Shown here in pieces: positions 7,590 to 16,474 of a stretch of 64,000 bases of DNA. The notes under the pieces are model-generated. The model did not search any database. It was not told the DNA's origin and saw nothing but the letters and a program-made list of their open reading frames with translations. The stretch is from NCBI RefSeq assembly GCF_000262465.1, contig NZ_CM001489.1, positions 3,281,773 through 3,345,772 on the forward strand, given 5' to 3'. Each line of letters starts with the position of its first letter. Positions within the stretch are counted from its first letter, which is position 1. A program made the position numbers and the translations under genes. The DNA is from Frankia sp. QA3 (GTDB taxonomy: Bacteria > Actinomycetota > Actinomycetes > Frankiales > Frankiaceae).

Positions 7590-9116
7590 ATGCGCACGGT
7601 GAAGGGCCCGACGGATCACGTCGTCATCGTCGGTGCGGGATTCGCGGGGCTGTCGGCCGCGCTGCGCCTGGCGGGGGCCGGGCGCCGGGTGACGGTGCTG
7701 GAGCGCGAGGCGGTGCCGGGCGGTCGGGCCGGGCTGCTCACCCTCGACGGCTACCGGTTCGACACCGGCCCGACCGTGCTCACGATGCCCGAGCTGATCG
7801 CCGACGCCCTGGACTGCGTCGGCGAGGACCTCGACCGCTGGCTGACGCTGACCCGGCTCGACCCGATGTACCGGGGCTTCTTCGCCGACGGCTCCTCGCT
7901 GGACGTCCGCGCCGACCCGGCCGACACCGCGGCGGAGATCCGGGCGCTGTGCGGCCCGGCGGAGGCCGCCGGCTTCGAGCGGTTCGTCGCACTCGTCACG
8001 GCGATGTTCCGCGCGCAGCTGCGGCACTTCATCGACGCCCAGGTGGACTCGCCGCTGTCGCTGCTGCGCCCGCAGCTCGCCCGGCTCGCGGCGCTGGGCG
8101 GCTTCCGCCGGCTCGATGCGGTCGTCGGCCGCCACCTGCGCGACCCGCGGACCCGGCGGATGTTCTCCTTCCAGGCGATGTACGCCGGGCTCGCCCCCCA
8201 CGACGCGCTCGCCCTCTACGCCGTCATCTCGTACATGGACTCCGTCGCCGGGGTCTACCACCCGACTGGCGGCATGCACGCCGTCGCCGAGGCGATGGCC
8301 GCCGCGGCGGTCAAGCACGGGGTGACGGTGCGCTACGAGACGACGGTGAGCCGGGTGGAGGTGCGCGGCGACCGGGCGGTGGCAGTGCACACCACGGCCG
8401 GCGAGCGCATCGGCGCGGACGTGGTGGTCCTCAACCCGGACCTGCCGGTCGCCTACACCGAGCTGCTGCCACCGGCGGCGGCGCCGGCCCGGCTGCGCCG
8501 GCTGCGCTACTCGCCGTCATGCTTCCTGCTGCTGGCCGGTGCCCGGGTCGAGTACCCGCACACGGCGCACCACACCATCCATTTCGGCCAGGCCTGGCGG
8601 CGGACGTTCAAGGAGCTCATCGACCGCGGCGAGCTGATGAGCGACCCGTCGTTCCTCGTCACCACGCCGTCGCGCAGCGAACCGGCGATGGCGCCGGCCG
8701 GCGGACACTCCTACTACGTGCTGTTCCCGACGCCGAACCTCACCGCGCCGCTGGACTGGTCGGTGCTGCGCTCGCGCTACCGCGACGAGGTCGTCGCCAC
8801 CTGCGAGCGCCACGGCTACTCCGGGTTCGGCGACGCCATCGAGGTGGAGCAGGTGACCACCCCGGCCGACTGGCGGGCCCGCGGGATGGCCGCGGGCGCG
8901 CCGTTCGCCGCCGCCCACACCTTTCGCCAGACCGGCCCGTTCCGCCCGGCGAACATGGCGCCCGGGCTGGCGAACGTGGTGTTCGCCGGCAGCGGCACCC
9001 GGCCCGGCGTCGGTGTGCCGATGGTGCTCATCTCGGGGCGGCTGGCGGCGGAGCGGATCCTCGGCGCCGAACGCGGTTACCGCTCGCGCGCGCTGCGCTC
9101 CGGCGCGCCGACCTGA
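7590..9116 (+). CDS. crtI: Phytoene desaturase (CrtI)
   Basis: A 508-residue FAD-dependent desaturase: Rossmann motif VGAGFAGLSAALRLAGAG (residues about 12-29), the YRFDTGPTVLTMPEL block, and a C-terminal GSGTRPGVGVPMVLISGR flavin-binding signature. It introduces double bases-conjugation into phytoene to give lycopene-type polyenes at the membrane. The ATG at 7590 is chosen over upstream in-frame codons because the family begins just before the Rossmann motif and AAAGGGGG lies upstream. It follows the frameshifted crtE by 28 bases on the same strand. Length and motifs match bacterial CrtI. The second desaturase-family gene at 849 makes a division of steps possible. Confidence 0.9.
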   Translation: MRTVKGPTDHVVIVGAGFAGLSAALRLAGAGRRVTVLEREAVPGGRAGLLTLDGYRFDTGPTVLTMPELIADALDCVGEDLDRWLTLTRLDPMYRGFFADGSSLDVRADPADTAAEIRALCGPAEAAGFERFVALVTAMFRAQLRHFIDAQVDSPLSLLRPQLARLAALGGFRRLDAVVGRHLRDPRTRRMFSFQAMYAGLAPHDALALYAVISYMDSVAGVYHPTGGMHAVAEAMAAAAVKHGVTVRYETTVSRVEVRGDRAVAVHTTAGERIGADVVVLNPDLPVAYTELLPPAAAPARLRRLRYSPSCFLLLAGARVEYPHTAHHTIHFGQAWRRTFKELIDRGELMSDPSFLVTTPSRSEPAMAPAGGHSYYVLFPTPNLTAPLDWSVLRSRYRDEVVATCERHGYSGFGDAIEVEQVTTPADWRARGMAAGAPFAAAHTFRQTGPFRPANMAPGLANVVFAGSGTRPGVGVPMVLISGRLAAERILGAERGYRSRALRSGAPT

Positions 9117-9215
9117 GCCGAAAGTTCCTGAACAGGGGCTTAGAAGACGCTTGCAACCGAGCCGTGCCGAGTCCGTTGGCACCCCATTCCGCGCCGGGGC
9201 TGGGAGAATACCGGC

Positions 9216-10322
9216 ATGGACGATGGGCAGAGCCCGGCCGGCCTCGCCGCCCCGGACACCACCTCGGACGCGGCGTTGCTCGAGCGCGCCCTGTTCGAGA
9301 TCAAAAAAGTGATCGTCGGGCAGGACCGCATGGTCGAGCGCATGCTCGTCGCGCTGCTCGCCCGCGGGCACTGCCTGCTCGAGGGTGTGCCCGGGGTGGC
9401 CAAGACGCTGGCGGTGCAGACCCTGGCCACCGTGGTCGGCGGTTCGTTCGTCCGCATCCAGTTCACCAACGACCTCGTGCCCTCGGACATCGTGGGCGCC
9501 CGCATCTACCGGGCCAGCCAGGAGACGTTCGACGTCGAGCTCGGGCCGGTCTTCGCCAACTTCGTGCTGGCCGACGAGATCAACCGGGCGCCCGCGAAGG
9601 TGCAGTCGGCGCTGCTGGAGGTCATGTCGGAGAAGCAGGTCTCCCTCGGCGGGGCCACCCACCGGCTACCCCGGCCGTTCCTGGTGCTGGCCACCCAGAA
9701 CCCGATCGAGTCCGAGGGCGTCTACCCGCTGCCCGAGGCCCAGCGCGACCGCTTCCTCATGAAGGTCAACGTGCCCTATCCGAGCCCCACCGAGGAGCTG
9801 GAGATCGTCCGGCGGATGGGCGTGTCGCCCCCGGTCCCCGAGCGCGTCCTCGACCCGCGGGTGCTGGAGCGGCTGCAGGAGCGGGCCGACAACGTGTTCG
9901 TCCACCACGCCATCACCGAGTTCGCCGTGCGGCTGGTGCTCGCCACCCGGGCGCCGGCCGAGGCCGGGCTGCCGGAGCTGGCGGGCCACCTCGCCTACGG
10001 CGCCTCACCGCGTGCCTCCCTCGGCCTGGTCGCCGCCGCACGGGCGCTCGGTCTGCTGCGCGGGCGCGACTACGTCGTGCCGGACGACGTGGTCGCCGTC
10101 GCCCTGGACGTGCTGCCGCACCGGCTGGTGCTGTCCTACGAGGCGCTGGCCGAGGGGCTGACCGCGGAGGCGATCGCCGCCCGCATCCTGGAGGTCGTCC
10201 AGCAGCCGCAGGTGGCGCCGCGCCAGCAGGCCCCTTACCCCACCGGGCCGAACACCGGCGGCTGGGGCACCAACCCGCGCTCGGGCTTCCCGGAGTACCT
10301 CGACCGGGGCCCGCTGTCATGA
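9216..10322 (+). CDS. MoxR-family AAA+ ATPase
   Basis: A 368-residue AAA+ ATPase with Walker A GVPGVAKT (residues 61-68), Walker B VLADEIN, sensor-type ATQNP and the MoxR-typical PLPEAQRDRF. MoxR proteins act as chaperone-like ATPases, usually with a DUF58 protein and VWA proteins encoded next to them, as here. It overlaps the next gene by ATGA (10319-10322), indicating translational coupling. The GGGAG upstream of the ATG supports the start. It is a distinct operon placed between crtI and crtB, with no biochemical link to carotenoids seen in the sequence. Confidence 0.92.
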   Translation: MDDGQSPAGLAAPDTTSDAALLERALFEIKKVIVGQDRMVERMLVALLARGHCLLEGVPGVAKTLAVQTLATVVGGSFVRIQFTNDLVPSDIVGARIYRASQETFDVELGPVFANFVLADEINRAPAKVQSALLEVMSEKQVSLGGATHRLPRPFLVLATQNPIESEGVYPLPEAQRDRFLMKVNVPYPSPTEELEIVRRMGVSPPVPERVLDPRVLERLQERADNVFVHHAITEFAVRLVLATRAPAEAGLPELAGHLAYGASPRASLGLVAAARALGLLRGRDYVVPDDVVAVALDVLPHRLVLSYEALAEGLTAEAIAARILEVVQQPQVAPRQQAPYPTGPNTGGWGTNPRSGFPEYLDRGPLS

Positions 10323-11362
10323 CGCCGGACGCGGGCCGCCCGGACGCGGGCGCCGCCACGCCCGGGACCGACCCGGCGGTGGAGCGGACGCTGCGCCGCC
10401 TGGAGCTCACCGTGCTGCGCCGCCTCGACGGAATGCTGCTCGGCGACCACCTGGGGCTGCTGCCCGGCCACGGCAGCGAGAAGGCGGAGAGCCGCGAGTA
10501 CTCCGTCGGCGACGACGTGCGCCGGATGGACTGGGCCGTCACCGCCCGCACCACCGTCCCCCACGTCCACGACCTCATCGCCGACCGGGAGCTGGAGACC
10601 TGGGCCCTGGTCGACCTCAGCGCCAGCAGCGAGTTCGGCACCGGCGCCTGGGAGAAGCGGGACCTCGCGGTCGCCGCCACCGCGGCGGTCGGCTTCCTCA
10701 CCGCCCGCACCGGCAACCGGATGGGTGCGGTGGCGCTCACCCAGGCCGGGACGCGGCTGATCCCGGCCCGGCCGGGTCGCGACGGCCTGCGGGCGCTGCT
10801 GCGCAGCCTGCTCACGCTGCCCCGCGCCGCGCACGACCGGCCCCGGCGCCGGCCCGACCCGGCGGCCGCCACCGATCTCGCCACGGCCGTGCAGGGCCTG
10901 CTGCGCCCGCCGCGCCGGCGCGGCCTCGCCGTCGTCATCTCCGACTTCCAGTCCACCGATCTCGGCTGGGAACGCCCGCTGCGCGTGCTCGCCGCCCGCC
11001 ACCAGGTGCTCGCCATCGAGATCGTCGACCCACTGGAGCTGGCCCTGCCCGCGGTCGGCCTGCTGCCCGTCGTCGACGCCGAGACCGGGGCGCTGCTCGA
11101 GGTGCCCACCTCGTCGCGGAAGTTCCGGCAGCGGTATGCCGCAGCCGCGGCCGCGCACCGCCGGGAGGTGTCGCTGGCCCTGCGCCGCGTCGGCGCCGAC
11201 CATCTCGTCCTGCGCACCGACTCGGACTGGCTCGTCGACATCGTCCGCTTCGCCTCGGCAAACCGCCGCGGCCGCGGCGCCGGGCGGCGCGCGCCGGTCG
11301 GTCGCGCCGGCCCGGCGGCCGGCGCCGCGGCGGCCCGGTCCGCCCGGGCGGGTAGCCGGTGA
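10319..11362 (+). CDS. DUF58 (VWA-like) protein, partner of MoxR
   Basis: A 347-residue soluble protein with the DUF58 hallmark near residues 55-80 (SREYSVGDDVRRMDWAVTAR) and a VWA-like region starting WALVDLSASSEFG. It starts inside the moxR stop codon (ATGA) and its own stop region overlaps the next start (GTGAGC at 11359). The C-terminus is an Arg/Ala/Gly-rich tail. Family members cooperate with MoxR ATPases, by established genomic association, in envelope-related or metal-insertion chaperoning. The specific client is unknown. Confidence 0.88.
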   Translation: MTPDAGRPDAGAATPGTDPAVERTLRRLELTVLRRLDGMLLGDHLGLLPGHGSEKAESREYSVGDDVRRMDWAVTARTTVPHVHDLIADRELETWALVDLSASSEFGTGAWEKRDLAVAATAAVGFLTARTGNRMGAVALTQAGTRLIPARPGRDGLRALLRSLLTLPRAAHDRPRRRPDPAAATDLATAVQGLLRPPRRRGLAVVISDFQSTDLGWERPLRVLAARHQVLAIEIVDPLELALPAVGLLPVVDAETGALLEVPTSSRKFRQRYAAAAAAHRREVSLALRRVGADHLVLRTDSDWLVDIVRFASANRRGRGAGRRAPVGRAGPAAGAAAARSARAGSR

Positions 11363-12318
11363 GCTTCCTCGCCGGCCACTGGCTGTGGCTGTACCTGCTC
11401 GTCGGCGCGCTGCTCGTCGCCTACGTCGTCGTCTCCTCGCGGCGGCGGGTGTACGCCGCCCGTCTGTCCTCCACCTCGGTGCTGGCGTCGGTGCTGCCGC
11501 GGCGCCCGCAGTGGTGGCGCCGTCACGTCCCGGCCGCGCTGCTGCTGCTCACCCTCGCCGGCCTGGTGTTTTCGCTGGCCCGCCCGGCCCGCGCCGAGCG
11601 GGTCCCCCGGGAGCGCGCGACGATCATCCTGGCGATCGACGTGTCGAACTCGATGGCGGCCACCGACATCGCCCCGAACCGGCTGGAGGCGGCCAAGCAG
11701 GGCGCCGAGGCATTCGTCGACCAGCTCCCGCCGCGCATCAACCTGGGCCTGGTCTCCTTCGCCGGCAGCGCGACGGTGCTCGTGCCGGCGTCGACCGACC
11801 GCGAGTCGGTCCGCGCCGGCATCCGCGGCCTGCAGCTCGGCCCGGCGACGGCCATCGGCGAGGGGATCTTCGCCTCGCTGCAGGCCATCAACACCGCGGG
11901 CAAGCGGTTCTCCGACGCCGGGCAGAGCCCACCGCCGGCGGCCATCGTCCTGCTCTCCGACGGCGAGACCACCCGCGGCCGGCCGAACGCGCAGGCCACC
12001 GATGCCGCCCGGCAGGCTCACGTCCCCGTCGACACCATCGCCTACGGCACCAGCGACGGCACGCTCGACGTCGGCGGCCAGGAGGTGCCGGTGCCGGTCA
12101 ACGAGCAGGCCCTCAACGAGATCGCCGACCAGACCGAGGGCTCCTACCACCGGGCCGCCACCGGGGACGAGCTGCGCTCGGTCTACAAGGGCCTGGGCAG
12201 CTCCATCGGCTACCGCACCGAGTACCGGGAGATCACCACCTGGTTCCTGGGCCTGTCCCTCGCGCTGGGCTTCGTCGCCGCAGCGAGCTCGCTCGCCTTC
12301 TCCTCCCGCCTTCCCTGA
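11359..12318 (+). CDS. Membrane-anchored VWA-domain protein (BatA-like)
   Basis: A 319-residue protein with two N-terminal membrane helices, a central von Willebrand A domain and a C-terminal membrane helix (FLGLSLALGFVAAASSLAF). The VWA domain has the metal-ion-dependent adhesion site DVSNSM (about residues 95-100), a conserved threonine region (GPATAIGEG) and LLSDGETT. The layout matches BatA-type proteins of MoxR operons. The GTG start overlaps the DUF58 stop by 4 bases. The three genes together form one MoxR/DUF58/VWA complex-type operon at the membrane. Confidence 0.88.
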   Translation: MSFLAGHWLWLYLLVGALLVAYVVVSSRRRVYAARLSSTSVLASVLPRRPQWWRRHVPAALLLLTLAGLVFSLARPARAERVPRERATIILAIDVSNSMAATDIAPNRLEAAKQGAEAFVDQLPPRINLGLVSFAGSATVLVPASTDRESVRAGIRGLQLGPATAIGEGIFASLQAINTAGKRFSDAGQSPPPAAIVLLSDGETTRGRPNAQATDAARQAHVPVDTIAYGTSDGTLDVGGQEVPVPVNEQALNEIADQTEGSYHRAATGDELRSVYKGLGSSIGYRTEYREITTWFLGLSLALGFVAAASSLAFSSRLP

Positions 12319-12339
12319 GCGCCCCACCGGCTAGGCCCG

Positions 12340-12706
12340 TCCTCCGCGTTGGAGGAGGGCGTGAAGGGAGCCGTCGAGGCTGAGGCGACCGCCGTCGGGG
12401 GCGTGGATGGCGGTGGGGTCGACGTGGCGGGTGGCGCGGCCGAGGCTGATGTCGTCGTCGTGCACGGCGGAGCCCGTCACAGCCGAGGGGGCACAGCATG
12501 CCGTCGTCGAACCGCCACGACACGCCCACGACACCCGCCGCCCCGCCCGCCGCACCTTCTGATCACCCCGGGCCTGCCGGGAGGAACGCACCAGCCGTTC
12601 CAGCTGCCCCGCCGTGCAGAACCGGGCATGCGACAACCACACCTGCTCGGTCTGGGCCTCCGCCACCCGGGTCACCGCCCGCACCTTCGCAAGGGAACGC
12701 GGGAAC
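12340..12706 (-). pseudogene. Remnant of a DUF222/HNH endonuclease-type protein
   Basis: On the minus strand, just after an in-frame TAG, the translation reads SLAKVRAVTRVAEAQTEQVW and then LSHARFCTAGQLERLVRSSR. This is the typical DUF222 pattern (KVRAxTRVA...GTAxxxERxVRxxR). A neighbouring frame gives VSWRFDDG and then CDGSAVHDDDISLGRATRHV, which resembles the stretch leading into the HNH domain. The middle portion and the HNH zinc/catalytic residues are missing. The DUF222 N-terminus is also absent. These proteins are repeated in actinobacterial genomes and often decay. This is a badly eroded copy between the VWA gene and crtB. Confidence 0.6.
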
Positions 12707-12844
12707 TACCATCATCATGATCACCGGGCCAGGGGTGTCGTCGATCAACGGACCCGGGCATCGTCCCACCCACCACCGACGGAAATTGCCCAAGATCCAC
12801 CAGGGTGGACCGGGCCGGACCGACCCACCTGCACCCCGGGGCCC

Positions 12845-13016
12845 GGAACCTCGACGGAAGACCGAAACCGACAGACACGCCGACAAGCGATCATGATGTT
12901 CCGCGGAACCGCCCCCGACCCGACTCCCGATCTTGGATGCGGAACCTGCGACGGAACGCGCAGCCAACAGGCGACAGACGATCACGGTGTTCCCGCGGAA
13001 CCGGCTCTGACCCGAA
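12845..13016. repeat. Two imperfect direct repeats (~75 bp), each with a GTTCC...GGAAC palindrome, upstream of crtB
   Basis: Copy A (12845-12921) and copy B (12941-13016) share, in order, GGAACCT, CGACGGAA, a GACAGACR tract, GATCA, GTTCC(C)GCGGAACCG and a final GACCCG. Copy A holds the perfect palindrome GTTCCGCGGAAC (12898-12909). Copy B holds the same with one extra central base (12989-13001). The palindromes lie about 150 and 57 bases before the crtB start, a plausible operator arrangement for a carotenoid regulator. No regulator gene for this function is identified nearby. Confidence 0.6.
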
Positions 13017-13038
13017 CCGGCCCACGATGGCCTACCGC

Positions 13039-13044
13039 TAGGCT
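13039..13044 (+). promoter_or_regulatory. -10 element TAGGCT of crtB
   Basis: TAGGCT fits TANNNT and ends 7 bases before the GTG start at 13052, as expected for a leaderless transcript. No ribosome binding site is seen. Confidence 0.45.
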
Positions 13045-13051
13045 GACCGGC

Positions 13052-14056
13052 GTGGGGGAGCTCGACGCGGCCGGCATCACCGATCCCCGGTTGCGCGCGT
13101 CCTACGCGCGGGCCCGCGCGCTCAACGCCGCCCATGGGCGCACGTACTACCTGGCGACCCTGCTACTGCCGCGGTGGAAACGCGCGCACGTGCACGCCCT
13201 GTACGGCTTCGCCCGCCACGCCGACGACATCGTCGACGACCTCGACTCAGCGCTGACCGGCGACGAGCGGGCCGCCCGGCTGCGGGCCTGGGGCGGCCGG
13301 TTCCTCGCCGCGCTGCGCGACGGCGTGCCCGCCCACGCCGTCGACGCCCAGGTCGCAGGTAGGGACGGTGGCCAGGACGGGGCGGCGGGCGAGGTGTCGG
13401 TGCTGCCGGCGGTCGTCGACACGATCCGTCGCTTCGCGCTCGACCCCGGCCACTTCGCCGCGTTCCTGTCCTCGATGGCGATGGACCTCACCGTGACCGG
13501 GTACGCGACGTGGGAGGACCTGCTGGTCTACATGCACGGCTCGGCCGCGGTCATCGGCCTGCAGATGGTGCCGCTGCTCGAACCGGTCGACGACAGCGCG
13601 CTACCCTACGCCCGCGACCTGGGCCTCGCCTTCCAGCACGCCAACTTCATCCGCGACGTCGGGGAGGACCTGCGCCGCGGCCGGGTCTACCTGCCGCAGA
13701 CGTCGCTGGCGCTGTTCGGCGTCACCCGGGCGCACCTGGCCGCCGGGGTCGTCGACGGGCCGATCCGCCGGCTGCTGGCGTTCGAGATCAGCCGGGCCCG
13801 GGAGCTGTTCCGCGCGGCGCAGCCCGGCATCCGGCTGCTGCACCCCACCTCGCGGGACTGCATGCGCACGGCGTTCGTGCTCTACCGGGAGATCCTCGAC
13901 GAGGTGGAGCGGGCCGACTACCGGGTGCTGGAACGCCGGGTGGCCGTCGGGCTGCCGCGGCGGCTGGCGGTGGCCGGCCCGGCCCTGGTCCGGGCCGCGC
14001 GGGCGCAGCGCCGCTACCGCGGCGACGCTCAGATCAGCTCACGGCCACCCAGGTAG
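13052..14056 (+). CDS. crtB: Phytoene synthase (CrtB)
   Basis: A 334-residue squalene/phytoene synthase-family enzyme that condenses two geranylgeranyl diphosphates head to head into phytoene. The first aspartate-rich motif is in FARHADDIVDD (about residues 52-62) and the second in NFIRDVGEDLRRGRVYLP. YYLATLLLP, near the N-terminus, matches the family substrate-binding start. GTG at 13052 gives the usual family length, while a frame open further upstream (to 12614) would add a low-complexity leader. The 3' end overlaps the convergent serS by 28 bases. Its substrate would come from the crtE product, whose gene is frameshifted here. Confidence 0.93.
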   Translation: MGELDAAGITDPRLRASYARARALNAAHGRTYYLATLLLPRWKRAHVHALYGFARHADDIVDDLDSALTGDERAARLRAWGGRFLAALRDGVPAHAVDAQVAGRDGGQDGAAGEVSVLPAVVDTIRRFALDPGHFAAFLSSMAMDLTVTGYATWEDLLVYMHGSAAVIGLQMVPLLEPVDDSALPYARDLGLAFQHANFIRDVGEDLRRGRVYLPQTSLALFGVTRAHLAAGVVDGPIRRLLAFEISRARELFRAAQPGIRLLHPTSRDCMRTAFVLYREILDEVERADYRVLERRVAVGLPRRLAVAGPALVRAARAQRRYRGDAQISSRPPR

Positions 14057-15291
14057 GGCCGCAGCACCTCGGGGACGCGCACCGCGCCGTCGGCGGTCTG
14101 GAAGTTCTCCAACAGCGCCGCCAGTAGCCGCGGGGTGGCCACCGCGGTGTTGTTCAGCGTGTGGGCGAAGCGGACGGTGCCGTCGGTGTCGCGGTAGCGC
14201 AGGTTCGCCCGGCGGGCCTGCCAGTCATGCAGCGTCGAGCAGCTGTGGGTCTCCCGGAAGCGACCCAGCGACGGGAACCAGGTGTTGATGTCGTTCATCC
14301 GGAACTTGCCGACGCCCATGTCCCCGGTGGCGCACTCGACGACCTCGTAGCACAGCCCGAGGTCGGACAGGATGCGCTCGGCGGTGGCGAGCAGCTCGGC
14401 GTGCCAGCTCGCCGACTCGGCCTCGTCGGCGGCGCAGAGCACGAACTGCTCGACCTTCTCGAACTGGTGGACCCGCAGCAGGCCGCGGACGTCCCGGCTG
14501 GCGCTGCCGATCTCCCGGCGGAAGCACGGCGAGATCCCGGCGTAGCGGATCGGCAGCCGGGCGGCGTCGAGGATCTCCCCCGCGTGCAGGCCCACGAGGG
14601 CCACCTCGGCTGTCCCGGCCAGGTACAGGTCGTCCTCGGGGATCGCGTAGATCTCCTCCCGGGCCTTCGGCAGCATCCCCGTGCCGATCAGCGGCTCCTC
14701 ACGGACGAGCGCGGGCACCGCCACCGGCGTGAACTCCCGGCCGCGCAGCAGGTCCAGCGCATACGAGTGCACCGCCCGCTCCAGCATCACCATGTCGCCG
14801 ACGAGGGCGTAGGCCCGCTCGCCGGCGACCTTGCGGGCGCGGGCAAACTCGGCCCAGCCGCGCTTCTCGGCGAGCTCGGTGTGGTCGAGCGGGGTGAAGT
14901 CGAACTCCGGGGGCGTGCCGACCGTGCGCAGCACCACGTTGGCCGACTCGTCCGGCCCCACCGGCGCACCCGACCAGGGGATGTTCGGCGTCAGCAGCAT
15001 CAGCTCGGACAGCCGCGCGCTCGTGCGGGCGAGCTGCTCACGCAAATCCCTGAGCTGGCCGTCGAACGCCTCGTGCTCGACCCGCAGCTCGGCCCGGCGG
15101 GCCTCGTCGGCCTTGGCGAACTGCTTGGCAAAGCTCTTGCGCCGGGCCTGTGCCTCATCCACCTCGAACTGCAGCTTGCGGTTGTCCTGGTCGAGCTGGA
15201 GCAGTTCGTCGACATCCAGGTCAATGCCCTTGACCGCGACCGCGTCCTTCACGGCCTGCGGATTCTCCCGGATAAAACGCTTATCGAGCAT
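14029..15291 (-). CDS. serS: Seryl-tRNA synthetase
   Basis: A 420-residue class II synthetase charging tRNA-Ser. The N-terminal MLDKRFIRENPQAVKDAVA is followed by the long coiled-coil arm (about residues 30-105). The catalytic core carries motif 2 (FRREIGSASRDVRGLLRVHQ) and the C-terminal motif 3 region THTLNN-like segment (FAHTLNNTAVATPR). Length is normal. The gene is convergent with crtB and overlaps its end. No T-box-like leader was seen in the 295 bases between it and the divergent cyclophilin gene. Confidence 0.96.
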   Translation of the reverse strand: MLDKRFIRENPQAVKDAVAVKGIDLDVDELLQLDQDNRKLQFEVDEAQARRKSFAKQFAKADEARRAELRVEHEAFDGQLRDLREQLARTSARLSELMLLTPNIPWSGAPVGPDESANVVLRTVGTPPEFDFTPLDHTELAEKRGWAEFARARKVAGERAYALVGDMVMLERAVHSYALDLLRGREFTPVAVPALVREEPLIGTGMLPKAREEIYAIPEDDLYLAGTAEVALVGLHAGEILDAARLPIRYAGISPCFRREIGSASRDVRGLLRVHQFEKVEQFVLCAADEAESASWHAELLATAERILSDLGLCYEVVECATGDMGVGKFRMNDINTWFPSLGRFRETHSCSTLHDWQARRANLRYRDTDGTVRFAHTLNNTAVATPRLLAALLENFQTADGAVRVPEVLRPYLGGRELI

Positions 15292-15586
15292 GAATCGCGT
15301 CAGCCCCTGATCGGTACCGCAACCTCACTTTGCGGTAACGCTACCAGCCACCGCCGACGCCTCCCGGGGCGCGCCCGATCACGCCCGATCACCGCCCCCT
15401 CCGCCGCGAGCGGCCGGCGCACAGCGGGCACGCAGGCGGCTTCGGCATGCTCGCCGGAGGTGCGCTGCCGAACCGGACGCCGCCGAGCGGTTACGGTGCA
15501 CAGACCACGTGTGTCCGCCGTGGCGGGACGGACGGGACGCACCAGCGGAGAACCGTCAGGTTCGGGATGTGAGGAGGCCGGCGACG

Positions 15587-16435
15587 GTGGCAAGTTCGAA
15601 GGAGCGGCGGCAGCGCGAGCTCGCCGAGGCCCGCGCGGCCCGGCAGGCGCAGCGGCGGCGGGTCGCCCACCGCCGCCGCCAGCAGCGGCTCGCGATCGTG
15701 GCCGGCTTCGTGACGATCGTCGTCGCGGCGTCGGCGATCGCCGCGATCCTGCTCACCGGCAAGGACGACGACTCCGACGTCACCGCCGCCAACGCGGCGA
15801 ACACCGCGGCCCCCAGCGCCGCCGCGGCGGCCACCAGCAAGGTCGGCCAGTGCACGTACACCGGCAACGGGGAGAGCCCGGCACGCGGCGCCACCCTGCC
15901 GAAGTCGGCCGCCACCGTCGACACCTCCCCGGCCACCATGACCATCACCACCGACGCCGGGACGATGACGGCGAGCCTGGACGCGCAGAAGGCACCGTGC
16001 ACCGTCCACGCCCTGCGAACGCTCGCCGACGCCAAGTACTACGACGACACGATCTGCCACCGCCAGACCGGCGGCGCCGAGGCGGGCATCTCCGTGCTGC
16101 AGTGCGGCGACCCGACGGGCACCGGCAGCGGCAGCCCCGGCTACGGGTACGCCAACGAGAACACCGAGGGCGTCACCTACGACCGCGGTGTGCTCGCGAT
16201 GGCGCACAGCTCCGCGCCGAACAGCAACGGCAGTCAGTTCTTCATCAACTATGCCAACCCGACGCAGGAGGGTGCGGCGGCGCTGGCCGGCAGCTACACC
16301 GTCTTCGGAAAGATCACCACGGGGCTGGACGTCCTCGACAAGCTCACCCAGCCCGGCGTGGAGGGCGGCGGCTCCGACGGCGCCCCGGCCAGCAAGGCGA
16401 AGATCCAGTCAATCACCATCTCGCAGGGCGGCTGA
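15587..16435 (+). CDS. Membrane-anchored extracytoplasmic cyclophilin-type peptidyl-prolyl isomerase
   Basis: A 282-residue protein. A strongly basic N-terminus (SSKERRQRELAEARAARQAQ) leads to one membrane helix (LAIVAGFVTIVVAASAIAAILL, shown here as about residues 37-58), an Ala/Ser/Thr linker, and a cyclophilin domain from about residue 110. The domain shows KAPCTVHALRTLADAKYYDD, the core SSAPNSNGSQFFINYA and YTVFGKITTGLDVLDKL. It accelerates proline isomerisation in exported proteins. GTG 15587 is chosen because GAGGAGG lies 9 bases upstream. It is divergent from serS and convergent with the helicase gene. Confidence 0.9.
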   Translation: MASSKERRQRELAEARAARQAQRRRVAHRRRQQRLAIVAGFVTIVVAASAIAAILLTGKDDDSDVTAANAANTAAPSAAAAATSKVGQCTYTGNGESPARGATLPKSAATVDTSPATMTITTDAGTMTASLDAQKAPCTVHALRTLADAKYYDDTICHRQTGGAEAGISVLQCGDPTGTGSGSPGYGYANENTEGVTYDRGVLAMAHSSAPNSNGSQFFINYANPTQEGAAALAGSYTVFGKITTGLDVLDKLTQPGVEGGGSDGAPASKAKIQSITISQGG

Positions 16436-16474
16436 CGGGCCGCCGGCCGCCGCCTCCCCGTCAGCCGTCAGCCG

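Noticed and set aside
12614..13051. Upstream extension of crtB to 12614
   Set aside because: The added residues are non-conserved and pass through the duplicated repeats; the GTG at 13052 has a well-placed -10 element.
15292..15586. T-box leader upstream of serS
   Set aside because: No specifier-loop/T-box sequence could be seen in the intergenic region.
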